Assembly: GCA_038227745.1 (NCBI GenBank)
Contig: JBBRPS010000133.1
Location: 1-16,222 of the forward strand
Direction of reading: 5' to 3'
From: DASPXY01 sp038227745
Lineage (GTDB): Bacteria; Planctomycetota; Planctomycetia; Gemmatales; Gemmataceae
Length of the DNA stretch: 16,222 nt
Shown here: in pieces, positions 5,798-12,875 of the stretch
Position numbering within the stretch: the first letter of the stretch is position 1
Layout: the number at the start of each line of letters is the position of its first letter
Made by a program: the position numbers and the translations under genes
The notes under the pieces: model-generated
Seen by the model: only the letters and a program-made list of their open reading frames with translations
The model's database searches: none
Told to the model about the DNA's origin: nothing

Positions 5798-8017
5798 ATG
5801 ACCCGAGTGACCTCCCGATCCGCGAGGTTTGCCATGACCACACTCCGCCGACCCCGCGCGTTCACCTGCCTCGCCCTCCTCACCGCCGCGCTCCTCGCGC
5901 CTCCCGCCTCGGCCCAGCAGCCCGGCAGCGGCGACAAGCACGCCCTGCTCATCGGCGTGCGCCAGTACAGCAAGAACGAGCTGCGCGAGCTGCCCTATAC
6001 CGAGACCGACGTCGAGGCGCTCGCCGATGTCCTCGCCGCCGCCGGCTACCGCCGCCAGAACATCGTCCTCATCACCCAGAAGGCCGCCGCCGCCGGCCGC
6101 TGCCTGCCGCCGACGCTCGCCAACCTCCGCGCCACCCTCAAGAGCTGGCTCGACGCCCGCCGCCCGACCGACACGGTGCTGCTCCTCCTCGCCGGCCACG
6201 GCGTGCAGCCGCGCGGCGCGAAGGAGCACTACTTCTGCCCCGCGGACGCGAAACTCGCCGACCCGGAGAAGACGCTCCTGCCCGCCGGCGAGGTCTTCGC
6301 GCTGCTCGAGGGCTGCAAGGCGGGCTTCAAGGTCCTGCTCATGGACGCCTGCCGCAACGACCCGCTGGCCGACCAGTCGCGCGGCGGCTCGCGCAGCGGC
6401 GGCCTGCCGCACGTCAAGCTCAAGAGCAACTTCCGCGCCGACAACGTCAGCGAGGGCGGGACGGCGGCCCTGATCAGTTGCTCCGCGGGCGAGAAGGCCT
6501 ACGAGCACGACGGCCTGCGCAGCAGTGTCTTCACGCACTTCGTCATTGAGGGCTTCAAGGGGGCGGCCGACAAGGACCGCGACGGCAAGATCATCCTGAC
6601 CGAGCTCCTCGATTACGTGCAGGACAAGGTGCCGAAGTTCGTCCTCCGTGAGTTCGAGGTGCGGCAGGGCCCGGAGTTCCGCGGGACGCTGCGCGGCGCG
6701 CTGGCGCTGGCCACGATCGAGCGGCCGCCCACTGAAAGGCCGCCGGTCCTCGTTCCGCCGGCGCCCTCGCCGACCCGGGCCGTCCACAGCTTCGGCGGCC
6801 ACGGGTCCAACGTCTGGGACGTGGCCCTGTCGCCCAACGGCCGGCTCGCCGCGACCGTCAGCGGCGACAAGGCGATCCGCCTGTGGGACACGCTCAGCGG
6901 CCAGCTCGTCCGGACCTGCACCGGCCACACCGCGGCGGTCTGCGGCGTCGCGTTCGCGGAGAGCGGCAACGTCCTGGCGTCCGCCGGCGAGGACAAGAGC
7001 GTGCGCTTCTGGGACGTGACCAGCGGCAGGCAGGTGGCGCGTTTCGACGGCCATCGCGGCCCCGTGTACTCCGTGGCGCTGTCGCGCGACGGCAAGTGGG
7101 CGGTCTCGGGGAGTGCCGACCGGCTCGTGCTGCTCTGGGACCTGAAGACGCGCAAGGAGCGCTGGCGCTTTCAGGGCCACACGGGAGCGGTGTTCAGCGT
7201 GGCGATCAGCCCGGATGGCTGGCGCATTCTCTCTGGGGGCGGCGACAACACGGTGCGCTACTGGGCCATCGAGAAGGGCAAGGAGGAGCGGCGCATGGCC
7301 CACGACAAGACGGTCTACGGCGTCGCCCTCTCGCCGGACGGCAAGTTCGGCCTGTCGGGCAGCGCGGACGGCACGATGCGCCTGTGGGACCTGCAGACGG
7401 GGTCCGAGGTGCGCCGCTTCCGGCACCCGACGGAGGTGAACGGCGTGGCGTTCACGCCGGACGGCCGCTACGCGGTGTCGGGGTGCGACGACAAGAAGAT
7501 GCGTGTGTGGGAACTGTCCACGGGCCGCGAGGTGCAGTGCTTCGCGGGCCACGACCACCTCGTCTACCGGGTGGCGGTGGCGCGCGACGGCCGGTTCGCC
7601 CTGTCCGGCTGCTTCGACAAGACGGCGCGGTTGTGGCGGCTGGGCGAAACGCTGCGGCCCGACCTGCACGTCACCGTCACCTGGGACACGCCCACCGACG
7701 TGGACCTGCACGTGATCGAGCCGGATGGCGCGCGGTGCTACTTCGGCGCGAAGGTCACGAAGAACGGCGGCGAGCTGCTCAAGGACGTGACGGACGGCTC
7801 GGGGCCGGAGGAGTATCAGATGGCCCGCGCCGTGCCCGGCACGTACCGGATCAAGCTGCACTACTACAGCGGCCCCGCCAAGGGGCAGCAGACGCCGACG
7901 CGCGCGACGGTGGTGGTACGGCGTTACGTCGGCACGTCGCGTGAGTCTACCCAGCGCTACACGATCACCCTCTCCAGCAAGGACGAGACCACCGAGGTAT
8001 GCTCGGTGAGTTACTGA
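5798..8017 (+). CDS. Secreted caspase-family protease with seven WD40 repeats and a C-terminal YfaP/DUF2135 domain
   Basis: A 739-residue protein from ATG 5798 (GGGGGAGG upstream); the in-frame ATG 5834 would remove 12 residues and still leave the signal peptide (core about 21-35, cleavage near ASA|QQ). The peptidase C14 domain spans about 45-305: HALLIGVRQY, LPYTETDVEAL, catalytic His134 in LLAGHGV, and Cys185 in LLMDACRNDP. A 12-residue loop DKDRDGKIILTE (258-269) matches the EF-hand calcium-binding pattern (D1, D3, D5, G6, I8, E12). A Pro-rich hinge (309-325) leads to seven WD40 repeats (about 331-655), each with GH near its start and a WD-like end, enough for one closed propeller. The last domain (about 657-739) has VTWDTPTDVDLHVIEPDG and GPEEYQ...PGTYRIKLHYYS, as in YfaP/DUF2135. 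Both catalytic residues are present. Bacterial caspase homologues usually cleave after basic residues; the substrate here is unknown. Confidence 0.88.
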   Translation: MTRVTSRSARFAMTTLRRPRAFTCLALLTAALLAPPASAQQPGSGDKHALLIGVRQYSKNELRELPYTETDVEALADVLAAAGYRRQNIVLITQKAAAAGRCLPPTLANLRATLKSWLDARRPTDTVLLLLAGHGVQPRGAKEHYFCPADAKLADPEKTLLPAGEVFALLEGCKAGFKVLLMDACRNDPLADQSRGGSRSGGLPHVKLKSNFRADNVSEGGTAALISCSAGEKAYEHDGLRSSVFTHFVIEGFKGAADKDRDGKIILTELLDYVQDKVPKFVLREFEVRQGPEFRGTLRGALALATIERPPTERPPVLVPPAPSPTRAVHSFGGHGSNVWDVALSPNGRLAATVSGDKAIRLWDTLSGQLVRTCTGHTAAVCGVAFAESGNVLASAGEDKSVRFWDVTSGRQVARFDGHRGPVYSVALSRDGKWAVSGSADRLVLLWDLKTRKERWRFQGHTGAVFSVAISPDGWRILSGGGDNTVRYWAIEKGKEERRMAHDKTVYGVALSPDGKFGLSGSADGTMRLWDLQTGSEVRRFRHPTEVNGVAFTPDGRYAVSGCDDKKMRVWELSTGREVQCFAGHDHLVYRVAVARDGRFALSGCFDKTARLWRLGETLRPDLHVTVTWDTPTDVDLHVIEPDGARCYFGAKVTKNGGELLKDVTDGSGPEEYQMARAVPGTYRIKLHYYSGPAKGQQTPTRATVVVRRYVGTSRESTQRYTITLSSKDETTEVCSVSY

Positions 8018-8095
8018 CGCCGGCTCCGCGTCGCTAGCCCTGGAATGTCCAGCCGAGCGGTGGGCCATGCTCGCCGTGCGCGCAGCTAAGAGGCC

Positions 8096-8144
8096 CTAAA
8101 AGAACGTGGCGGCAAGTTTCCAACTTGCCGCCACGTTCTTTTAG
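8096..8144. terminator. Strong 23-bp perfect hairpin, probable bidirectional terminator
   Basis: The arms 8096-8118 and 8122-8144 are perfect reverse complements (CTAAAAGAACGTGGCGGC... and its mirror) around the loop TCC. The outer ends are A-rich on the left and T-rich on the right (TTCTTTTAG), which suits intrinsic termination in both directions. It lies 78 bases after the caspase stop and before the leftward permease stop, so it could serve both. The very long stem is unusual for a plain terminator. Confidence 0.65.
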
Positions 8145-8153
8145 TCGCTCTAA

Positions 8154-8295
8154 AGCAATTTGCGGTCGAGTAGAGTAGGGTGCCGAGTGTGCCATGCTTT
8201 CGCGGCCCCTGCTCGTCGGGGACTCTTTCCCAGGCCGGAAGGGGCCGCGAAAGCATGGCACCCACTCCCTCGCTACACTCGACCGCAAACTGCTC
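8154..8295. repeat. Large imperfect palindrome of about 142 bp
   Basis: The left half (from GCAATTTGCGGTCGAGTAGAG) is a near match to the reverse complement of the right half (ending ACACTCGACCGCAAACTGCTC). The best-paired inner part is TGCCATGCTTTCGCGGCCCC near 8190-8212 against GGGGCCGCGAAAGCATGGCA near 8243-8264. About 30 bases form the central loop. The open frames crossing it are reflections of the palindrome, not genes. It resembles a dispersed palindromic element rather than a one-off terminator. Confidence 0.75.
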
Positions 8296-8486
8296 AAAAG
8301 AGCCAGGGCCAGAGCCGGGTGCTGGCGTGGTGGTGGTTATTATGCGAGACGACAAATTGACCCCGACGGGATTCGCACCGGAGTCATACCAACGGGACGG
8401 GGCCGCAATTGGAAGTCTCTCCAGGGCAGATACCGCCATCGGGTTCCCTTGCCCAGGTTTACAATTCGAGCGTGCGCTGACGGCGA
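8296..8486. other. Non-coding remainder between the palindrome and the permease gene
   Basis: No gene or tRNA is recognised. On the minus strand, GACTCC near 8386 can pair with GGGGTC near 8360 to form a small stem around GGTGCGAATCCC, but the rest of a tRNA or a cobalamin riboswitch is missing. The stretch is less GC-rich than the genes and holds the 3' flank of the leftward permease gene. Confidence 0.5.
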
Positions 8487-10337
8487 TCACGGCTCCCCCT
8501 CGTGCTCGTCGGCGTAGGGCGGCGGGGCGGAGCGGACCAGCCGGTTTCTCTCCCAGCGCGCCAGGTCGCGCGCCGTCTTCCGCCAGAGCCTGGCCCGCGC
8601 CGCGTTCCCCAGCCGCCACTCCGCGTGGCCCAGCAGGCGCCAGGCGGCCAGGACGAACAGGCCGGCGAGGCACAGGCAGATGGCGAACTGCTGCGCCTGC
8701 ATGAACCAGAAGACCCCGCCCATGCCGCCACCTGCCGGCAGGATCAGGAAGGCGCTGATGAGGAACAGGAAGAAGGCGACGACCGTCCCGCCGACGCACG
8801 ACACCAGCATCCCACTGAGGTAGACGAAGCCCAGCGTGCCGAGCAGGCTGCGCCACGAATTCCGCGACCGGGCCGAGCACCACAGGCCCGCGGCCCCACC
8901 GAACGCCACCCCCAGGCAGGTCACGCCCAGGCAAATCAGCGTCCAGACCAGCGCCCCCACGCCGCACAGCGCCGAGATCAGCACGGCGGGGACGGCGTAG
9001 GCGATGAGGTAGGGCACCGCCGCGCCAAGGACGCCCCAGTACTTGCCGCGCACCAGCTCGCGCGTCTCCAGGGGCGTCAGGAGCAGCGCCTCCCAGGTGC
9101 CCCGCTCGCGCTCGCCGGTCACCGCCCCCGAGCAGCGGGCGCCGACCACCAGCACCGCGAGCAGCATGACCACGATGCCCTGCCAGTAGAACGCATTCCC
9201 TGCCGGCAGCACGGCCACCAGCGCGGCGGAGAGTCCCTGGAAGTCGAGGCTCGTCAGCAGGCGCCACCATTCCCCGAAGGCGGTCGGGGAGTGGGCGAAG
9301 AAGATCGCTCCCGACGCAGCGGTCGTCGCCAGCACCACGAGGAGCAGCCCGAGCCAGCCGGGGAAGGAGCGCAGGACGGCCAGCGGCGCGATGCCCTCGA
9401 CGTGCCGCTCCTTCCAGCGGATCGGGTCGTCGCCGACCGGGCCGCGCCGGGCCCGCCACCAGCGCGGCGCCTTGCGGTCGCGTGCTTCCAAATAGCGGAG
9501 GTACGCGGGCCGCAGCCGCCACGCCGCGATCGCCAGGCAGACCGTCCCGAGCGACCCCCACGCCGCCAGCGAGGCGAGGAGGCGCCGGCCGCGCTCGCCC
9601 GCGTCGGCCAGCATCCAGCTACCACTGCCGAGCGGGTGCAGAGGGTCGAAACAATCCAGGACGCCGACCAGCCAGCGCAGCAGGCTCGGGGCCTCCGCGC
9701 CCTCGCCGGTCCCGGCCGCGGCCTCCAGGTCGGCGAGCCAGCCGTGCAGTTCGCGGCCGACGAAGAACAGGGCGGCCCCGACCGCGTACACGGCCAGGAC
9801 GGCGTCGCGCGTGTGGCGGCACAGCACCGACGCGAGCAGGCTCGCCGACCCAAACGCGAACACGAGCAGGACCGAGGCCACGGCGCCGGAGAGCAGCATG
9901 GCGACATCGAGCCCGCCGAACACGCCGAGGAAGCACAGCACCGGCAGTCCCGTCAACGCCAGCAACCCAACCTGGGCGGAGCGCGCCAGCAGCTTGTCGA
10001 GGAGGATCCCCGACGGGCGCAGGTCGGTGGTGAGGAGGTACTGCAGGGTGCCGCGCGTCTTCTCGTCGGTGAGGGCCCCCGCGGTGAGGGCCGGGGTGGC
10101 GAGGACGAGCAGGAGGAAGTGCTGGGTCGCGAAGGTCTCCGCATGGCCGCGCGCGAACTCGGCGAAGTCGCCGCAGTCCAGCGAGCGCCCGTAGAAGGCG
10201 GCGACCGTGAACAGCTCGGCCATGTAGAGCCAGAAGATCTGCAGAACGAGCCAGCCGGCGTAGCACCAGCGCAGGACGTGCAGGCGCTTCCGCCGGTAGC
10301 CGACGAGCAGTTCCTGGCGCAGGATGGGGCCGAGCAT
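8487..10337 (-). CDS. ABC-2 type transporter permease, two fused half-permeases
   Basis: A 616-residue, highly hydrophobic protein with about 12 predicted membrane segments. The start chosen is the ATG at 10337, giving MLGPILRQEL; upstream in-frame sequence is Arg/Pro-rich and not protein-like. No clear Shine-Dalgarno is visible. ABC-2 permeases carry a conserved cytoplasmic segment 'E...gT...LL.tPl....l..gK'. It occurs twice here: DEKTRGTLQYLLTTDL at 91-106 and GERERGTWEALLLTPLETRELVRGK at about 408-432. The halves are joined by a basic cytoplasmic linker with PIRWKERH (305-312). The protein would pair with a separate ATP-binding subunit, but no Walker-motif ATPase gene is in this window. 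Substrate unknown. It diverges from the STAS-like gene at 10595. Confidence 0.82.
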   Translation of the reverse strand: MLGPILRQELLVGYRRKRLHVLRWCYAGWLVLQIFWLYMAELFTVAAFYGRSLDCGDFAEFARGHAETFATQHFLLLVLATPALTAGALTDEKTRGTLQYLLTTDLRPSGILLDKLLARSAQVGLLALTGLPVLCFLGVFGGLDVAMLLSGAVASVLLVFAFGSASLLASVLCRHTRDAVLAVYAVGAALFFVGRELHGWLADLEAAAGTGEGAEAPSLLRWLVGVLDCFDPLHPLGSGSWMLADAGERGRRLLASLAAWGSLGTVCLAIAAWRLRPAYLRYLEARDRKAPRWWRARRGPVGDDPIRWKERHVEGIAPLAVLRSFPGWLGLLLVVLATTAASGAIFFAHSPTAFGEWWRLLTSLDFQGLSAALVAVLPAGNAFYWQGIVVMLLAVLVVGARCSGAVTGERERGTWEALLLTPLETRELVRGKYWGVLGAAVPYLIAYAVPAVLISALCGVGALVWTLICLGVTCLGVAFGGAAGLWCSARSRNSWRSLLGTLGFVYLSGMLVSCVGGTVVAFFLFLISAFLILPAGGGMGGVFWFMQAQQFAICLCLAGLFVLAAWRLLGHAEWRLGNAARARLWRKTARDLARWERNRLVRSAPPPYADEHEGEP

Positions 10338-10489
10338 GGGTGCGACACGGTGCGGGTACGCTCCGCCGCCGAGCCCGCGCGGGCCGGGTCGTGAGCGTTC
10401 CCATCGTAGAGGAGACCGCGACGGGGTGCAAGGGCGGCGACCGCTCGGCGGCGGACCTGGCGGAGACCACAACCGGCCGCCTTTGGTTT

Positions 10490-10564
10490 GACGGCGTCTT
10501 TTGGGTTTCGCCCCGAACCGGGAAAACGCGGACATCCCGAAAAAAGGTGCGGTGAAACGCCGTC
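10490..10564. promoter_or_regulatory. Inverted repeat in the divergent intergenic region
   Basis: GACGGCGT (10490-10497) and ACGCCGTC (10557-10564) are perfect reverse complements separated by 59 bases. They lie between the permease start and the STAS-like gene. They could form a leader stem or be two half-sites for a regulator; pairing over this distance could also be chance. Confidence 0.25.
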
Positions 10565-10594
10565 GTGCGGGCACTTATATAGGAGGAGGTCGCG

Positions 10595-10927
10595 ATGACG
10601 CCGTTCAAATGCCGTATCAAGCGTGGGGTCGCCGTCCTGACGCTGACCGCTGCGCCGCCGGGGAATGGGTTGGTGCGCGAGGCCCTCGCCGCGCTCACCC
10701 GCGCCGGCTGCAGCCACGCCGCCCTCGACCTCAAGGGCCTCGCCCCCGACCTCGCCCTGCTCAAGCCGCTGCTCGCACTGCGCCGGCGGCTCCAGAAGAG
10801 GAGCGGCCGACTGGTCCTGTACGGCCTGTCACGCGAGACGGAAGACTGGTTCCGGTCCACGTGGCTGCTGAGCCTGTTCGAGGTGCAGCCGACCTTGCGG
10901 CACGCGCTCGCTTCCCTGGCCGAGTGA
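10595..10927 (+). CDS. Small STAS-like (anti-sigma-factor antagonist fold) protein
   Basis: A 110-residue protein with a very strong ribosome binding site: AGGAGGAGG ends a few bases before ATG 10595. The layout fits a STAS domain: an opening strand (CRIKRGVAVLTLT), a helix (REALAALTRAG), a strand (HAALDLKGL), a long helix (LKPLLALRRRLQKRSG), a strand (RLVLYGLS), then LLSLFEV and a final helix. In SpoIIAA-type proteins the segment after the middle strand reads 'DSSG', with a phosphorylated Ser. Here it is GLAPDLALL, without that Ser, so regulation by a SpoIIAB-like kinase is unlikely. It may be a scaffold or a divergent antagonist. No partner kinase or phosphatase gene is adjacent. Confidence 0.6.
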   Translation: MTPFKCRIKRGVAVLTLTAAPPGNGLVREALAALTRAGCSHAALDLKGLAPDLALLKPLLALRRRLQKRSGRLVLYGLSRETEDWFRSTWLLSLFEVQPTLRHALASLAE

Positions 10928-10944
10928 GAGGACGCTTTCACCAC

Positions 10945-11049
10945 TATTACTCCGGCGCGGAAGGTGATCCCACAAGCCCGAAGCGCGAGCGAGGGATCCC
11001 CTCGCTGGCGCGTCGGGCTTGTGTGAGGATCTTTCCTGCCGGAGTAATA
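10945..11049. repeat. Palindromic repeat, copy 1 (about 105 bp)
   Basis: Outer ends TATTACTCCGGC and GCCGGAGTAATA are exact inverted copies. The inner arms CACAAGCCCGAAGCGCGAGC and its near mirror GCTGGCGCGTCGGGCTTGTG pair around ATCC. The same architecture recurs at 12722-12826, and the inner arms recur at 16180-16222. It lies 17 bases after the STAS-like stop and could act as a terminator there. Confidence 0.85.
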
Positions 11050-11050
11050 C

Positions 11051-11203
11051 CGCCCGTATTACCGGCCTTACGTGGTCGTCGCCCCCCGGCCCGTGATCGT
11101 GGCCCCGGCCCCGCCGCCCGTGGTCATCGTTCCCCGGCTCGTGTTCGTCACTTCCCGCCCCGGTCTACGTCCAGCCGGTCCCCGCGACCCTCGCCCCGGC
11201 TCG
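11051..11203 (+). pseudogene. Remnant of a Tyr/Pro/Val-rich protein gene, 5' end replaced by repeat copy 1 and frameshifted
   Basis: Directly after the repeat one frame reads RPYYRPYVVVAPRPVIVAP and continues APPPVVIVPRLVFV to about 11149. The same compositional pattern resumes in another frame as PAPVYVQPVPATLAPA (11154-11201). Low-complexity Y/P/V tails of this type are common at the C-termini of small secreted planctomycete proteins. No start codon or signal peptide remains, and an in-frame stop sits just upstream in the repeat. This looks like a decayed gene end; chance low-complexity translation is the alternative. Confidence 0.4.
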
Positions 11204-11636
11204 CCAAAACACGGCCTCCCCCCTTTCCTGCACACCTCACGCAACCCGCCGCACGGGGAGAACCCGCACGGACGGCGCAGCTCGTCCACCGCCACGGACT
11301 TTTCGACCGATCCCATCTTGCGAGGCGAAGATGCGCAGGTTACAGTGCTTGTGCTTTCCCAGCGCAGAGTACGCGAAAGTTCGGATGTCCCGTGGGAGCG
11401 GAGCAGGCAACTTTCTCCGGAACTCCGAGAGATACAGCCACACCTTCCGAAGGTGTCTTCGCAGACGCCCGGCACGGCCGCCGGCCGCTCCGCCCCTTGA
11501 CGTCCACAGCCAAACCGCCCGGCGGTCCGAGCCACAACGACGTGCGCCGCCCGCCGCCCCCGCCAGCCGTCGATCTGCCGCGCGGCCCGTTTCCGCCGGA
11601 CGACGATGGCCTGACTCGCGATGAGGGACTGAGGCC
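11204..11636. other. Apparently non-coding stretch before the HD-GYP gene
   Basis: No open frame here has a recognisable domain, and frames on both strands are rich in Arg/Pro as expected of shadow frames. A small hairpin ACACCTT-CCG-AAGGTGT (11440-11456) is present. Base composition between 11300 and 11460 is less GC-rich than the neighbouring genes, in line with decayed sequence. The end carries the GAGG ribosome binding site of the gene at 11637. Confidence 0.45.
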
Positions 11637-12650
11637 ATGACAAGCCCCAAGGTCGCGGCAGGAAACGCCGTCACCGTGGTGGACGATGAACCCGCCGCCC
11701 GCGACGTGCTGGTCCGGGCGGCGCGCTCCTGGGCGTTCGAGTGCCAGGCCGCGGCCAGTGCCGAGCAGGCCCTGCAGTTGCTCGAACGCCGCCTGACCCC
11801 GGTCGTCGTGACCGACCTGCGTATGCCGGGCCGGGGCGGCGTCTGGCTGGTGCAAGAGGTGCAAAGGCGCTGGCCCGAGGTGTCGGTCATCGTCATCACC
11901 GCCGGCCACGACGTCGATGCCGTCAGCGACTGCCTCAGTGCCGGCGCCCACCACTACTTCCTCAAGCCGATCAACCTCGACGAGTTCCGCCACGCCCTGG
12001 AGGTGACATCGCGCAGTTACCAGGTGCAGAGCGAGCGCGAGCGCTATCGCCGCCGGCTGGAGCGGATGGTGCAGCGGCGCACGCGCCAGCTGCGGCACAC
12101 CTTCCTGTCGGGCATCGACAGCCTGGTGCGCACCCTGGAGGCCCGGCACCCCTCGACGTGCGGCCACTCGCTGCGCGTGCGCCGCTACGCCGTGCGCCTG
12201 GCCGAGACGCTGGGCTGGCCGGAGCGCGAGCGGCGGCGGCTAGCGCTGGCGGCCAAGCTGCACGACATCGGCAAGGTCGGCATCCCCGAGGCGATCCTCA
12301 ACAAGCCGGAGGGGCTGACCGCGGCGGAGGTGGCGGTGGTCCACGAGCACCCAGTGATCGGCGAGCGCATCTTGACGCCGATCATCCAGCGGCCGGCGGT
12401 GCTGGCGGCCATCCGCGGCCACCACGAGCGCTGGGACGGCGGCGGCTACCCCGACGGCCTGGCCGGCGCGGACATCCCCCTGCTGGCGCGCATGATCGCC
12501 GTCGCCGATTGCTTCGACGCGCTGACGAGTTGCCGCTCGTACCGCGACCCGCTGCCGCGCGCCGAGGCGCTGCAACTCCTCCGCGCCGGGGCCGGCACGC
12601 AGTTCGACCCCGACCTCATTCCGCCCTTCCTGACCATGATGTCCCGCTGA
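11637..12650 (+). CDS. Response regulator with HD-GYP cyclic-di-GMP phosphodiesterase domain
   Basis: A 337-residue two-domain protein. The receiver (about 11-125) has the acidic pair Asp16/Asp17 in VVDDEP, phospho-acceptor Asp60 in VVVTDLRMPG, Thr88 in VIVITAG and Lys110 in FLKPIN. An Arg/Glu-rich helical linker (128-155) leads into an HD-GYP domain: GHSLRVRRYA (176-185), His209/Asp210 in KLHDIGKVGIP, HEHPVIG (236-242), HHERWDGGGYPDGL with the GYP signature at 270-272, and AVADCFDALTS. All metal ligands expected from the family look present, so it should hydrolyse c-di-GMP or a related dinucleotide when phosphorylated. GAGG lies just before ATG 11637. No histidine kinase is adjacent, so it is an orphan regulator. 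The architecture matches RpfG. Confidence 0.92.
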   Translation: MTSPKVAAGNAVTVVDDEPAARDVLVRAARSWAFECQAAASAEQALQLLERRLTPVVVTDLRMPGRGGVWLVQEVQRRWPEVSVIVITAGHDVDAVSDCLSAGAHHYFLKPINLDEFRHALEVTSRSYQVQSERERYRRRLERMVQRRTRQLRHTFLSGIDSLVRTLEARHPSTCGHSLRVRRYAVRLAETLGWPERERRRLALAAKLHDIGKVGIPEAILNKPEGLTAAEVAVVHEHPVIGERILTPIIQRPAVLAAIRGHHERWDGGGYPDGLAGADIPLLARMIAVADCFDALTSCRSYRDPLPRAEALQLLRAGAGTQFDPDLIPPFLTMMSR

Positions 12651-12721
12651 CCAGGCGGCAACGCCCCTCCGAAACGGCACGCCGGGTGCTGACGCCCACC
12701 GTCCGCGAAGCCTCCCCCGCC

Positions 12722-12826
12722 TATTCCTCCGGCGCGAAAGGTCGTGACACAAGCCCGACGCGCCAGCGAGGAATCCCCTCGCTGGCGCGTCGGGCTTGTG
12801 TCACGATCTTGCCTGCCGAGGGAATA
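12722..12826. repeat. Palindromic repeat, copy 2 (about 105 bp)
   Basis: Same architecture and length as copy 1: outer ends TATTCCTCCGGC and GCCGAGGGAATA, inner arms GACACAAGCCCGACGCGCCA and TGGCGCGTCGGGCTTGTGTC pairing around the centre near 12772. The inner stem is nearly perfect over more than 25 pairs. It occupies most of the gap between the HD-GYP and RND-like genes. TACAAT at 12825-12830 overlaps its right end and could be a -10 element for the gene at 12876. Confidence 0.85.
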
Positions 12827-12875
12827 CAATGACCGGAAGCAAGGAGTCTGCACGAACTCAAGAAGGGCGAACGCC

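Noticed and set aside
5717..8068. A 783-codon open frame on the minus strand
   Set aside because: It is the reverse-complement shadow of the caspase-WD40 gene, which has a signal peptide, a catalytic dyad and seven WD40 repeats.
8355..8400. Minus-strand GGTGCGAATCCC, recalling a tRNA T-arm or a cobalamin riboswitch
   Set aside because: Only a short stem can be drawn. No acceptor stem, anticodon arm or other conserved riboswitch boxes were found.
8160..8704. Several overlapping short open frames on the plus strand
   Set aside because: They run across the large palindrome and share peptide-like segments only because the DNA is an inverted repeat.
8502..10394. A 630-codon open frame on the plus strand
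   Set aside because: It is antisense to the ABC-2 permease and reads as Gln/Arg/Ala-rich low-complexity sequence; the minus strand gives clear membrane helices.
10945..12826. Repeats considered as a CRISPR array
   Set aside because: Only two full copies, about 1.7 kb apart with a gene between them, and each is a long palindrome. There are no regular spacers or cas genes.
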